This document shows positions 1 through 7,429 of a stretch of 13,222 nt of DNA, one piece after another (the first letter of the stretch is position 1; each line of letters begins with the position of its first letter). This DNA is from Firm-04 sp045627405 (GTDB lineage Bacteria > Bacillota > Clostridia > Oscillospirales > Ruminococcaceae). Position numbers and translations under genes: made by a program. The stretch lies in assembly GCA_045627405.1 (NCBI GenBank), contig JAZQNP010000055.1, positions 1-13,222 of the forward strand, written 5' to 3'. The notes beneath the pieces are model-generated. The model was not told the DNA's origin. It worked only from the letters and a program-made list of their open reading frames with translations, and did no database searches.

Positions 1-1895
1 GCTGCCTGCATCAGCGGCGGCATACCGTGCTGTGCATGGCCAAAGAAATCGCCCGGTCCGCGCAGACGAAGATCCTCCTCCGCGATGGAAAAGCCGTTTG
101 CAGTGCGGCTCATGATTTTCAGGCGTTCACGGGAATCCTCACGGCGGCTGTCTGTCACCAGAATGCAGTAGCTCTGCTTCTGCCCGCGGCCGACCCGCCC
201 GCGCAGCTGATGGAGCTGTGCCAGACCGAAACGGTCCGCATTCTCAATCAGAATCATCGTGGCATTCGGCACATCGACACCGACTTCCACAACGGTCGTG
301 CAGACAAGCAGATCAATCTCATGCGCTTTCATCGCCGCCATCACGGCTTCTTTATCCTGCGGCTTCATTTTTCCGTGCAGTAATCCGACACGGTATGCAG
401 AAAATGCACCTGCCTGCACGGTCTCGGCATAGGTCTCCGCTGCCTGAATGTTCTCAGCCTGATCGGATTCCTCGATCATAGCGCAAACCAGATATGCCTG
501 TTCTCCGCTGTCAAGATGCTCCCGAATAAATCCGTAAGCACGTTCCCGATACCCGCCCGTGACCGCAAAGGTCTGAATCGGAAGCCTGCCACTTGGCATC
601 TCATCCAGCACGGTAATATCCAGATCGCCGTAGATAATCAATGCCAGTGTGCGCGGAATCGGGGTTGCAGACATGACCAGCTTATGCGGATAACCGCCTT
701 TCTCTGCAAGTGCGGCGCGCTGTGCAACGCCAAAGCGATGCTGCTCGTCTGTAATCACAAGACCGAGATTTGCAAACTCTGTGTCCTTTTGAATGACCGC
801 ATGGGTGCCGATGATGACCTGCGCGGTGCCGTCGGCAATTTTTGCCTTGACTGCACGCTTTTCCTTTGCTTTCATCGAACCGGTCAGCAGCACTGTCTCC
901 AATCCGACCGGCGCAAGAAACGCGGTCATCGTCTGCAAATGCTGCTGTGCCAGAATCTCCGTCGGTGCCATCAGTACCGTTTGCAGACCGTTTTTCGCGG
1001 CAAATGCCGCTGCCGCTGCCGCAACAACCGTTTTTCCGCTGCCGACATCCCCTTGCAGCAGCCGGTTCATCGGTTTTCGCAGACAAAGATCGTTACAAAT
1101 CGCATCAATCGCCTTTTGCTGCGCATTCGTCAGCGGAAAAGGCAGTGCCGCATAGAAATCGGAGAGGTCCGTGTCCTTTCGCATGGATGCAGCAGTCTGT
1201 GCCGTGCTTCTGTGGCGCAGCATCAGGGTTCCGAGCTGAAATTGCAGCAGCTCCTCAAACGCAAGACGGTGCCTCGCCGCATCCAGCTCCTCTGCGGAAT
1301 CCGGACGGTGAATCCCGTGCAGGGCGGCGTTCATCGAAATCAGATGATGCGCTGCCATCAGCTCCGGCGGCATTGTCTCCATCGGTTCAGAATCGAGAAA
1401 GGACAGTGCCTTCTGCACATTCGTTCGGATCATCGCACTGGTCAGCCCCGTTGTCTGGGGATAAACCGGCTGCAACAGCATTGCATTTTTGACATTCTGT
1501 ACCTGCGGTGCCTGCATTTCTCTGCGAAGATAACCTCCGGTGAATTTGCCGTATACATAATATTCTTCCCCGGCTTTCATCGCCTGATAGGTATACGGCG
1601 TGTTGTAAAAAACAAGCAAAAAGTCCGTATCTCCGTCTGAAACCACAACGCGGAATATCGAAAAGCCCTTGCGCACATAAGATGCAGGCAGCTTCTGCAA
1701 CACCGTACACCGCACCGCGCACGGTACACCGTTTTCGGTATCCGCAGCCTTCACGGGAGCTGAGTAATCAATATAGGTGCGCGGGAAATGAAACAACAGA
1801 TCATACGGCGTGCAGATGCCCATTTTCTGATAGATCTTTGCACGTTTTTCCCCGACGCCGGGAAGCGTTTCGATGGACTGATAGAGCTGATTCAT
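1..1895 (-). CDS. recG: ATP-dependent DNA helicase RecG, 3' end beyond window
   Basis: RecG is a superfamily 2 double-stranded DNA translocase that remodels stalled replication forks and branched recombination intermediates. The reverse-strand frame stays open from an ATG at 1895 to the window edge and gives 631 residues; RecG proteins are usually about 680, so roughly the last 50 are missing. The N-terminus (MNQLYQSIETLPGVGEKRA) and following residues fit the wedge/OB region. Walker A GDVGSGKT lies at residues 282-289, the DEQH Walker B box at 383-386, SATPIPRTL follows, and LRGRVGRG marks the second helicase lobe. RGPGDFFG near the end is a typical RecG C-terminal motif. Frame checks at three places found no frameshift. 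No strong Shine-Dalgarno precedes the ATG, but the OB/wedge homology begins right there and a good promoter lies upstream. Identification is secure; the exact start is slightly less so. Confidence 0.95.
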   Translation of the reverse strand, partial: MNQLYQSIETLPGVGEKRAKIYQKMGICTPYDLLFHFPRTYIDYSAPVKAADTENGVPCAVRCTVLQKLPASYVRKGFSIFRVVVSDGDTDFLLVFYNTPYTYQAMKAGEEYYVYGKFTGGYLRREMQAPQVQNVKNAMLLQPVYPQTTGLTSAMIRTNVQKALSFLDSEPMETMPPELMAAHHLISMNAALHGIHRPDSAEELDAARHRLAFEELLQFQLGTLMLRHRSTAQTAASMRKDTDLSDFYAALPFPLTNAQQKAIDAICNDLCLRKPMNRLLQGDVGSGKTVVAAAAAAFAAKNGLQTVLMAPTEILAQQHLQTMTAFLAPVGLETVLLTGSMKAKEKRAVKAKIADGTAQVIIGTHAVIQKDTEFANLGLVITDEQHRFGVAQRAALAEKGGYPHKLVMSATPIPRTLALIIYGDLDITVLDEMPSGRLPIQTFAVTGGYRERAYGFIREHLDSGEQAYLVCAMIEESDQAENIQAAETYAETVQAGAFSAYRVGLLHGKMKPQDKEAVMAAMKAHEIDLLVCTTVVEVGVDVPNATMILIENADRFGLAQLHQLRGRVGRGQKQSYCILVTDSRREDSRERLKIMSRTANGFSIAEEDLRLRGPGDFFGHAQHGMPPLMQA

Positions 1896-1948
1896 ATGGT
1901 TCTGCACCGCTTTCTGTTATGCTTTTTCACCTAAACAATAGTATAACA

Positions 1949-1977
1949 AGTATAACACAGTTCGATTTGCTTGTCAA
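1949..1977 (-). promoter_or_regulatory. Sigma-A-type promoter of recG
   Basis: On the minus strand TTGACA (1977-1972) is followed after exactly 17 bases by TATACT (1954-1949). A second TATACT sits nine bases further on (1945-1940). This near-consensus promoter lies about 55 bases before the recG start and faces away from the riboswitch-led operon. Seen directly in the sequence; activity is inferred. Confidence 0.75.
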
Positions 1978-2010
1978 GAATTTCCGTTTCACGAAAAAAT
2001 GCGGGAAGGC

Positions 2011-2039
2011 TTGACTTTTTCCGGAAATTATGGTAGACT
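2011..2039 (+). promoter_or_regulatory. Promoter of the riboswitch-OadB/OadG operon
   Basis: TTGACT (2011-2016) is separated by 17 bases from TAGACT (2034-2039). A TG one base before the -10 (2031-2032) gives an extended -10. Transcription would begin around 2046, at the first base of the riboswitch stem. That is the arrangement expected for a riboswitch leader. Confidence 0.75.
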
Positions 2040-2045
2040 AATCCT

Positions 2046-2161
2046 GATAAGAGGGAGTAGCCGGCAACTTCTGCACTTCTGCTGCACCAGTTGTCTTTCG
2101 CGTCGTCATACCCGACCCGGTTTCCGGATCCGCACGAAAATCAAACGGCAAGACTTTTATC
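2046..2161 (+). ncRNA. yybP-ykoY family (Mn2+) riboswitch aptamer
   Basis: The leader holds the conserved parts of the yybP-ykoY RNA in the right order. The closing stem is GATAAGAG (2046-2053) with CTTTTATC (2154-2161). It is followed by GGAGTAGC (2054-2061) and a hairpin closed by CAACT/AGTTG (2065-2069, 2089-2093). Next comes a second arm closed by TTTCG/CGAAA (2096-2100, 2135-2139) that contains GTCGTCA (2102-2108) and a CCGG-TTT-CCGG loop (2117-2127). AAGAC (2150-2154) adjoins the closing stem. GGAGUAGC, GUCGUCA and GCAAGAC all match what I recall of the Lactococcus lactis Mn2+-sensing example. Known members mostly raise expression of cation exporters when Mn2+ is high. The 3' half of the closing stem is also the 5' arm of the terminator, so ligand binding should allow read-through (an ON switch). 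The family call comes from motif comparison by eye, not a covariance search. Confidence 0.82.
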
Positions 2162-2204
2162 GCAACGGAATCTCCACTCTGCTGCGATAAGAGTCTTTTT
2201 CTTT
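2150..2204 (+). terminator. Riboswitch expression-platform terminator
   Basis: A 15-bp stem pairs 2150-2164 with 2183-2197, with one G-U pair, around an 18-nt loop and ends in a T-rich run (2196-2204). Its 3' arm repeats GATAAGAG (2186-2193), the same octamer that forms the 5' side of the aptamer closing stem (2046-2053). The two copies therefore compete for CTTTTATC at 2154-2161. This is a textbook mutually exclusive terminator/aptamer design. Confidence 0.85.
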
Positions 2205-2243
2205 GCGCTCTGATTGCAGACATCACTTGAAAGGAAGAATACA

Positions 2244-3359
2244 ATGGAAGTTTTGTATCAAAATCTGTTGGAGCTGGACTGGAAGATGATCGTCATGTGG
2301 GCGATCGGCGGCATTCTGATCTGGCTTGCCATCAAAAAAGACATGGAGCCGACGCTTCTGCTGCCGATGGGCTTCGGCGCGATTCTTGTCAATCTGCCGC
2401 TCTCGGGTGCCGTCACGCAGGGCAGCGAAGAAGGTGCGCTGAGCATTCTCTATCAAGCCGGAATCGCAAATGAACTGTTCCCGCTGATTTTATTCATCGG
2501 CATCGGTGCGATGATCGACTTTGGCCCGCTTCTTTCCAATCCCCTGCTGATGCTCTTTGGTGCTGCGGCGCAGTTCGGCATCTTCTTCACACTTTGTACT
2601 GCGTCCATCTTCTTTGACATCAAGGATGCCGCATCCATCGCCATCATCGGTGCTGCGGACGGCCCGACATCCATCGTTGTCGGACAGAAGCTCGGCTCGG
2701 GGTATCTCGGTGCCATCATGGTCGCGGCGTATTCCTATATGGCATTAGTTCCGATCATTCAGCCGCCGATTATCCGTCTGCTCACGACGAAAAAAGAACG
2801 CTGCATCCGGATGGAGTACACACAAAAGCCGGTGTCCAAGACGACACGCATTCTGTTTCCGATCTGCATCACCGTGATCGCCGGACTGATCGCACCGGCA
2901 TCTGTCTCGCTGGTCGGCTTTCTGATGTTCGGCAATCTGATCCGCGAATGCGGCGTGCTGGACAGTCTCTCCGAAACCGCACAGAAGGTTCTGGCAAACC
3001 TCGTCACCATCTTCCTCGGCATCACGATTGCATGCCAGATGCAGGCGGAGCAGTTCCTGCAACTGAAAACCCTGCTCATCCTCGGACTGGGACTGTTTGC
3101 ATTCGTCTTTGATACTGCCGGCGGTGTCATCTTCGCAAAAATCCTCAATCTGTTCCTCAAAAAGAAGATCAATCCGATGATCGGAGCAGCCGGAATCTCC
3201 GCATTCCCGATGTCCGGCAGAGTCGTGCATAAAATGGCACTGAAAGAAGACCCCACAAACTTCCTGCTGATGCAGGCGACCGGCGTCAATGTATCCGGTC
3301 AGATTGCTTCTGTCATTGCCGGCGGTCTGATTCTGAACTTCTTTATGAACATGGCGTAA
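2244..3359 (+). CDS. OadB-like sodium-ion-translocating decarboxylase beta subunit (orphan)
   Basis: This 371-residue polytopic membrane protein belongs to the OadB/GcdB/MmdB family, whose members couple decarboxylation to Na+ export. Family hallmarks are GAADGPTSIVVG (136-147; Asp139 matches the essential aspartate of the DGPT motif), YLGAIMVAAYSYMALVP and IIQPPI (154-176), TTKKERCIRM (181-190), AGGV (292-295), SAFPMSGRV (319-327) and NVSGQIAS (349-355). The length is normal. The start at 2244 is chosen because AAAGGAAG lies eight bases before it; the in-frame ATG at 2214 lies upstream of that site. No alpha carboxyltransferase or biotin carrier gene is adjacent, and expression appears to be governed by a manganese-type riboswitch. 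A decarboxylase role is therefore doubtful and cation transport, perhaps Mn2+ export, is a reasonable guess. Family call secure; substrate unknown. Confidence 0.9.
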   Translation: MEVLYQNLLELDWKMIVMWAIGGILIWLAIKKDMEPTLLLPMGFGAILVNLPLSGAVTQGSEEGALSILYQAGIANELFPLILFIGIGAMIDFGPLLSNPLLMLFGAAAQFGIFFTLCTASIFFDIKDAASIAIIGAADGPTSIVVGQKLGSGYLGAIMVAAYSYMALVPIIQPPIIRLLTTKKERCIRMEYTQKPVSKTTRILFPICITVIAGLIAPASVSLVGFLMFGNLIRECGVLDSLSETAQKVLANLVTIFLGITIACQMQAEQFLQLKTLLILGLGLFAFVFDTAGGVIFAKILNLFLKKKINPMIGAAGISAFPMSGRVVHKMALKEDPTNFLLMQATGVNVSGQIASVIAGGLILNFFMNMA

Positions 3360-3377
3360 CCCGAAAGGAGAAGTGCA

Positions 3378-3536
3378 ATGTTTGAACCGATGAATTTTGT
3401 GGATAATCTGCGCTATATGGGACTTGGTATGCTCGGAATTTTCATCGTGATCGGCGTGATTGCCGTTCTGACGATCATTCTCAATGCTGTCACATCAACA
3501 AAAAAGGATGAGGAAGACCATGACGGAAAAGCGTAA
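3378..3536 (+). CDS. OadG-like small gamma subunit (52 aa membrane protein)
   Basis: The ATG at 3378 follows a strong site GAAAGGAG (3363-3370) seven bases away and 18 bases after the stop of the OadB-like gene. The 52-residue product has a short N-terminus, one transmembrane helix at about residues 15-37 beginning GLGMLGIFIVIGVIAVL, and an acidic, lysine-containing cytoplasmic tail (TKKDEEDHDGKA). Small OadG-type proteins with a G-x-G-M-x-G-x-F motif at the head of the helix anchor and assemble sodium-pump decarboxylase complexes. This one is shorter than classical OadG (about 80-100 residues) and resembles the short OadG-related subunits found beside orphan beta subunits in Clostridia. Its adjacency to the OadB-like gene supports the call. 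Its end overlaps the next gene by 17 bases, so translation is probably coupled. Confidence 0.8.
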   Translation: MFEPMNFVDNLRYMGLGMLGIFIVIGVIAVLTIILNAVTSTKKDEEDHDGKA

Positions 3537-4368
3537 TCCGGATCCGGCTGCCGAAGAAACAGACAAGCTGCCTGTGCAGCCTGTGCTGCCTGAGATGCCT
3601 GTGCCGCAAACGGATATTCCGGAAGAGGGGTTTATCCCGTTCAGTCAGGAATTCGGTGCGCAAAAGCAGAAAAGAAAGCGCGTTCTGCTGCTTCTCCTGC
3701 TGGGATTGGCGGTTTTGCTCGGCTTGTTCCTGCTGCTCAGCAGAACATGCAGTTATTATCAGAGAATCATGCGTCATTTGCAGTTTGATTACCGGACCGG
3801 TGAGACAATCAACGAAGAGCTGTCGGCGGAACTCGGTGCCTGCGCGAATGCCGCAGCGGCAGAGATTTCCGGCAAAGACATTCATTTGCAGGCAAATGTT
3901 TATGTCTTTAATTCGCAGAGCGATATTTCGCTGAATGCCGATCGCTATGATTACACGCGCAGTGCCGCGGGAGATGCAGAGCTGCGCGTCCGAAACGCAG
4001 CCAGCGGCTCTCTCTTTTATAAAAAAGCGCGCTTTCAGGCAGACGCCGACAGAAATGTATGGGAAATCTCCGGCGGAAAGAGAGAACCTTCCGACGATCC
4101 GGAAGCTGCACTCTTATATGATTATCTGTTCACCGCAGCGGAAACCGACAGGGTGTCTGCGGTTTGCTACGATTCCTATTACACCACTGTCGGGACTGAG
4201 CGGTATGTCTGTGAAATCTGGCTTATGACAGTGCCGCTGAACGGGCAGGATACGTTTTTCACGCTGTACCGTTATTACCAGGACAACACACTCCGTGCCG
4301 TCCGCTGTCTGACAAGCAATTCCGATCTCATGTTTGTATATGACATCACAGAATATACGCTGCAATAA
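3520..4368 (+). CDS. Single-pass membrane protein of unknown function
   Basis: The product has 282 residues and I do not recognise the family. Residues 1-50 are polar, proline- and glutamate-rich and probably disordered. KRKR (51-54) precedes one strongly hydrophobic helix (about 55-73, rich in Leu). The remaining 200 residues form a Tyr- and Ala-rich domain that should lie outside the cell by the positive-inside rule. The start at 3520 is preferred because GAGGAAG lies just before it; upstream in-frame ATGs at 3484 and 3508 lack a well-placed site. The gene overlaps the end of the OadG-like gene by 17 bases and is followed by a terminator, so it is the last gene of the riboswitch-controlled unit. 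Whether it works with the transporter or merely shares the transcript cannot be told from sequence. Confidence 0.8.
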   Translation: MTEKRNPDPAAEETDKLPVQPVLPEMPVPQTDIPEEGFIPFSQEFGAQKQKRKRVLLLLLLGLAVLLGLFLLLSRTCSYYQRIMRHLQFDYRTGETINEELSAELGACANAAAAEISGKDIHLQANVYVFNSQSDISLNADRYDYTRSAAGDAELRVRNAASGSLFYKKARFQADADRNVWEISGGKREPSDDPEAALLYDYLFTAAETDRVSAVCYDSYYTTVGTERYVCEIWLMTVPLNGQDTFFTLYRYYQDNTLRAVRCLTSNSDLMFVYDITEYTLQ

Positions 4369-4375
4369 AACAAAC

Positions 4376-4416
4376 CACCGCACACAGGCTTTGATCCATG
4401 TGTGCGGTGCTTTTTT
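4376..4416 (+). terminator. Intrinsic terminator, probably bidirectional
   Basis: CACCGCACACA (4376-4386) pairs perfectly with TGTGTGCGGTG (4399-4409) around a 12-nt loop and is followed by six T (4411-4416). On the opposite strand the same stem is followed by T-rich sequence complementary to the AATAAAACAAAC at 4364-4375. It can therefore end both the rightward operon and the leftward esterase gene, whose stop codon sits at its edge. Confidence 0.85.
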
Positions 4417-5630
4417 CAGCTCAGATTGCTGTAAGCCGGCGCATTCGGGTTTCCGGTCAGTTCGCGCCAGTTACATGCAAGACCGGATGTTGTATTGGCA
4501 TAATACCGAAGAATATACTGTGCATCCATCACGGTTACGACGCCGCTGCCGTCCACGTCTGCAATGCCCATCTGCGCATCGTCCAGTTCAGGCGTAAGCT
4601 GACTGAGAAGCGCGGCAGCCGCCTTCAAAGCAGCCAGTGCATCCAGCGAATTCACCGAGCCGTTGCGGTCAACGTCACCAAACAGCGTATCCGCGCTTCT
4701 GTCAAGATACTGCTCAATCAGCGCGCGGTCATCCTCCGGCAGCGTCGCGGCAGCCGTATCCGTCAGGCTGTCCAGCACAGCATTGAAATTCGATGAGGAA
4801 AGGGCTTCTCCCGGATATGCCGCATCCAGCACCAGCGCACCGATCAGTGCGTGGCCGAGTGCAGTCGGATGCACGTCCTTTTCCAGTGTGCGGACATAGA
4901 TCCAGCCTGTTCCGTTAAAGGCAGTATATACATCTGCATAGGTCACTGTTTCCAGTGCGGCAATCGTGCGATTGATGCGTCTGACCTGACCGTTGACATA
5001 ATTCATCAGATAGGTATATTCTGACGAGTAATCCTTTCCGTTGTAAACAGTGCTTTCCATTTCCAGCGGATTGTAGATCGACTGCATCACAATCTTTGCA
5101 TCGGCATTTAAAGAACGAAGATTGGTTTCAATCTGCGCAAGGTTTGCCTGTGCAGTTTCACGCGGCGCAGTCAGCTCGCCGGTCAAATTGGAAATATGCG
5201 AATCAATCATGCCTTCCTGTGAAAGCCGCATCAGCGTTTCCGTCAGGCTCTCACCGTCCTTTTGCAGAGACTGAAAATACGCGAGTGCGGGTTTGAGCAT
5301 ATCATTGCCGCCGATGCTGATGCAGATGAGATCGGCACTTGCAATCGCGTCCTGATTTGCAGAATTTGCAATCACCGCGAGCAGATCGGTTGTCGTATCG
5401 CCCGGTACTGCAAGATTGGTGACTGTTCCGTTCAGGCAGTCGCCTAAGTAGTCGTAGTATCCGCGCTCCCCTTCCTGCAAGGCATACCCCGATGAAATAC
5501 TGTCACCGAGAATCAGGATATTTGTGCTGTTTGTTTCTGCAGAGGCGGCAGGCGCAGCAGAGATCACCGCTGTCAGCAGCAGTGCGGATGCTGTCAGCAG
5601 GGAAGAAAGCCGTTTATTCATGAATTTCAT
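4416..5630 (-). CDS. Secreted SGNH/GDSL hydrolase with C-terminal type I dockerin
   Basis: The product has 404 residues and an N-terminal signal peptide (basic MNKR, hydrophobic core, likely cut after AASA at residue 31). The SGNH fold is shown by block I LGDSISSG (41-48, nucleophile Ser44), Gly77 in AVPGD as a likely block II glycine, block III GGND (107-110), and block V DVHP (252-255, catalytic Asp252/His254). A dockerin follows at about 318-378 with two calcium-binding loops, DVDRNGSVNSLDA and DVDGSGVVTVMDA. Dockerins bind cohesins on scaffoldins, so this is probably a cellulosome-associated esterase, perhaps removing acetyl or feruloyl groups from plant polysaccharide; the substrate is inferred. 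After the dockerin come about 25 Asn/Pro-containing residues. The start at 5630 is favoured by AAAAAAGGAG seven bases upstream. It has its own promoter and meets the rightward operon at a shared terminator. Confidence 0.92.
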   Translation of the reverse strand: MKFMNKRLSSLLTASALLLTAVISAAPAASAETNSTNILILGDSISSGYALQEGERGYYDYLGDCLNGTVTNLAVPGDTTTDLLAVIANSANQDAIASADLICISIGGNDMLKPALAYFQSLQKDGESLTETLMRLSQEGMIDSHISNLTGELTAPRETAQANLAQIETNLRSLNADAKIVMQSIYNPLEMESTVYNGKDYSSEYTYLMNYVNGQVRRINRTIAALETVTYADVYTAFNGTGWIYVRTLEKDVHPTALGHALIGALVLDAAYPGEALSSSNFNAVLDSLTDTAAATLPEDDRALIEQYLDRSADTLFGDVDRNGSVNSLDALAALKAAAALLSQLTPELDDAQMGIADVDGSGVVTVMDAQYILRYYANTTSGLACNWRELTGNPNAPAYSNLS

Positions 5631-5696
5631 GTCATTGCTCCTTTTTTGATATGTTTCATCTGAAAATGATGCGGATGCCGGGATGCATCGGCTCTT

Positions 5697-5725
5697 ATTG
5701 TATCAGATTTTTCTCGTTTTGTCAA
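5697..5725 (-). promoter_or_regulatory. Promoter of the dockerin-bearing esterase
   Basis: On the minus strand TTGACA (5725-5720), a 17-base spacer and TACAAT (5702-5697) form a near-consensus promoter. A TG one base before the -10 gives an extended -10. It lies about 65 bases before the start codon, so the esterase can be transcribed independently of the peptidase gene upstream. The leader between them shows no obvious riboswitch. Confidence 0.78.
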
Positions 5726-5740
5726 TGCCAGATCGGCAGA

Positions 5741-5794
5741 TCGGAAAAATATACAAAGCAGCCGGAACCTCCTCCATAGAAATCCCGACTGCTT
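5741..5794 (-). terminator. Probable intrinsic terminator of the M3 peptidase gene
   Basis: Four bases after the peptidase stop, minus-strand bases 5794-5785 pair with 5765-5756 in a 10-bp stem containing one G-U pair. The loop is 19 nt, and the stem is followed by a T-rich but interrupted run down to 5741. It separates the peptidase from the esterase promoter just beyond. Confidence 0.65.
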
Positions 5795-5797
5795 ATT

Positions 5798-7393
5798 TTA
5801 CTTTAATTCCTCGATGCGGGCTGCAAGGACATCGCACAGATGTGCAAGCGTTGCTTCCTCGAAAATATCGTCAAACCCGCACTCTGCCAAGCCGCTGACA
5901 ATCTGATAATCGCCGGCAGCACTCGACAGACTGCTGATACGCGTGTATTTCTCAGCCGCAGAATCCATATCTTCCTGCATCAGCGCGTAAACCTGCAATG
6001 CAGCCAGTGCCGACACGCCGTAGCTGATATAGTATCCCGGCTGCTCATACAAGTGCGTGATCTGATACAGCTCGATGCCGAGATCACAGGTATTATGAAT
6101 GGAGTTGAACAGTGTGCAGACCTCCGTTGCCGAGTAATCGTCTAAGTTTTGCATGACCTCGTACTCAAACTCTCCGACGGCAAATCCGGAGATGACGGCA
6201 TCCATGATGTTATACAGCGCGAGCAGTTCCACATATTCCGCATCGTCACCGTAAATCTCACCGTAGAATGAGGTAAACAGCATCTCCATGCTCTGCGACT
6301 GGACTTCTGCCAGATCAATACAGTTCTGAATGAGATACACCGGTGTGGTGTCGCGCCAGTCAGAGTGGAAATGGCCGAACTCATGCACCACAGTCGTCAG
6401 ATCATAGTAATCGCCGGCAAGATAAGTGTACATCAGCGCGGTCTGTTCGCCGGGAAGTGCGACCGTATAGGAGCCGTCGTAACAGTCATCCCCGCTCACA
6501 GCGCGGTACTGCTGCTCACTGAACAGCTTTTCGACGGATTCTGCGATTTCCGGCGACAGTCTCGGCGCAAATTCCTGCAAAGTCGCATACGGATCCTCAA
6601 CGGACAGTCCGCCCGTCTGTATTTGCCGGAACCGGGAATCGGCTGTCAGATAATCATAAAGCTCTGTATAGATCGGAACAAGATGCTCTGCAAGATACTG
6701 ATAATCCGACGAAGACTCCTCAACAGAATAATCCCGCGAATAATAATTGTACAGGTATTCCGATGTGTCGTAAGAGGCAAGTGTGTCCAGATAGAGCTGT
6801 GCGCAGGTGTAATTGGTTTCAGAGGGGTTATCCGGATCCACATCGTCGCTGTATGCCGTGCTGTAATAATCGTCCAGCAATTCGCCGCTGGATGATGCGC
6901 TGCTGCGGGCATAGGAAATCACACGGTTCAATGTATTGGCGACATAATATTCCAGCCAGCTCTCATCAATATACGGCGCGAACTGATCGGCATAAACCGA
7001 CTTCTGATAGGCATTGCAAAATGCCCATGTGAGAATCTCATCAGCCACACAGAAATCCTCATACGTCCGGTCACTGAGCTTTGCAAGGGATTCGTCATTC
7101 CAGTTTGCATAGTAATCCATATCGGCACGGACATAAACTGCATAGGCTTCGTCCTCTGCCTGCAAAAGCTCTGCAATCGCGCGATCCACCTCTTCCTCTG
7201 CATCGGACTGCATCACCGTCTTCTGCAAAGCCTGCGCCTTCTCTTTGATCGCTTCAATATCATACCGGCGGTCTGAAAAGTCCGTTTCCGCCGCGCTGCT
7301 CTCCCCGCCGGTCAAGTCGGACAAGGAGCAGCCGGTACAGCAAACAGACATCAGCAGCGCGGCTGCAATCGCCCGATATTTGTATGATTTCAT
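5798..7393 (-). CDS. Lipoprotein M3-family (oligoendopeptidase F-like) zinc metallopeptidase
   Basis: The product has 531 residues. The N-terminus is a lipoprotein signal with basic MKSYKYR, a hydrophobic stretch and a probable lipid-attachment Cys22 (SVCCTGC-S), so it should be anchored outside the membrane. The zinc site is HEFGH (337-341), with the third ligand probably Glu363 in the segment AEVQSQSMEM. The spacing and E-x-x-S-x-x-x-E pattern are those of peptidase family M3. PGYYISYGVSALAALQVYA (452-470) matches the C-terminal substrate-binding segment of oligoendopeptidase F-like enzymes. Residues 40-330 are mostly helical and acidic, rich in Tyr and Asp. Known M3 enzymes cleave short peptides; this one may process extracellular peptides. 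The start at 7393 is set by AAAGGA about nine bases upstream and by the signal peptide; the frame stays open 46 codons further upstream without a signal. Confidence 0.9.
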   Translation of the reverse strand: MKSYKYRAIAAALLMSVCCTGCSLSDLTGGESSAAETDFSDRRYDIEAIKEKAQALQKTVMQSDAEEEVDRAIAELLQAEDEAYAVYVRADMDYYANWNDESLAKLSDRTYEDFCVADEILTWAFCNAYQKSVYADQFAPYIDESWLEYYVANTLNRVISYARSSASSSGELLDDYYSTAYSDDVDPDNPSETNYTCAQLYLDTLASYDTSEYLYNYYSRDYSVEESSSDYQYLAEHLVPIYTELYDYLTADSRFRQIQTGGLSVEDPYATLQEFAPRLSPEIAESVEKLFSEQQYRAVSGDDCYDGSYTVALPGEQTALMYTYLAGDYYDLTTVVHEFGHFHSDWRDTTPVYLIQNCIDLAEVQSQSMEMLFTSFYGEIYGDDAEYVELLALYNIMDAVISGFAVGEFEYEVMQNLDDYSATEVCTLFNSIHNTCDLGIELYQITHLYEQPGYYISYGVSALAALQVYALMQEDMDSAAEKYTRISSLSSAAGDYQIVSGLAECGFDDIFEEATLAHLCDVLAARIEELK

Positions 7394-7429
7394 AAGCCAA
7401 ATCCTTTCCCGTTTGTATTTGAGCAAACA

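Noticed and set aside
516..1640. Long plus-strand open frame opposite recG (374 codons)
   Set aside because: It is antisense to a clear RecG frame, reads as Cys/Arg/His-rich nonsense and has no ribosome binding site.
2046..2161. Other riboswitch classes such as SAM or cobalamin
   Set aside because: The SAM core and the B12 box are not seen, while GGAGTAGC, GTCGTCA and GCAAGAC all fit yybP-ykoY.
2214..2243. Upstream ATG extension of the OadB-like gene
   Set aside because: The ATG at 2214 precedes the Shine-Dalgarno sequence used by the ATG at 2244 and adds residues untypical of the family.
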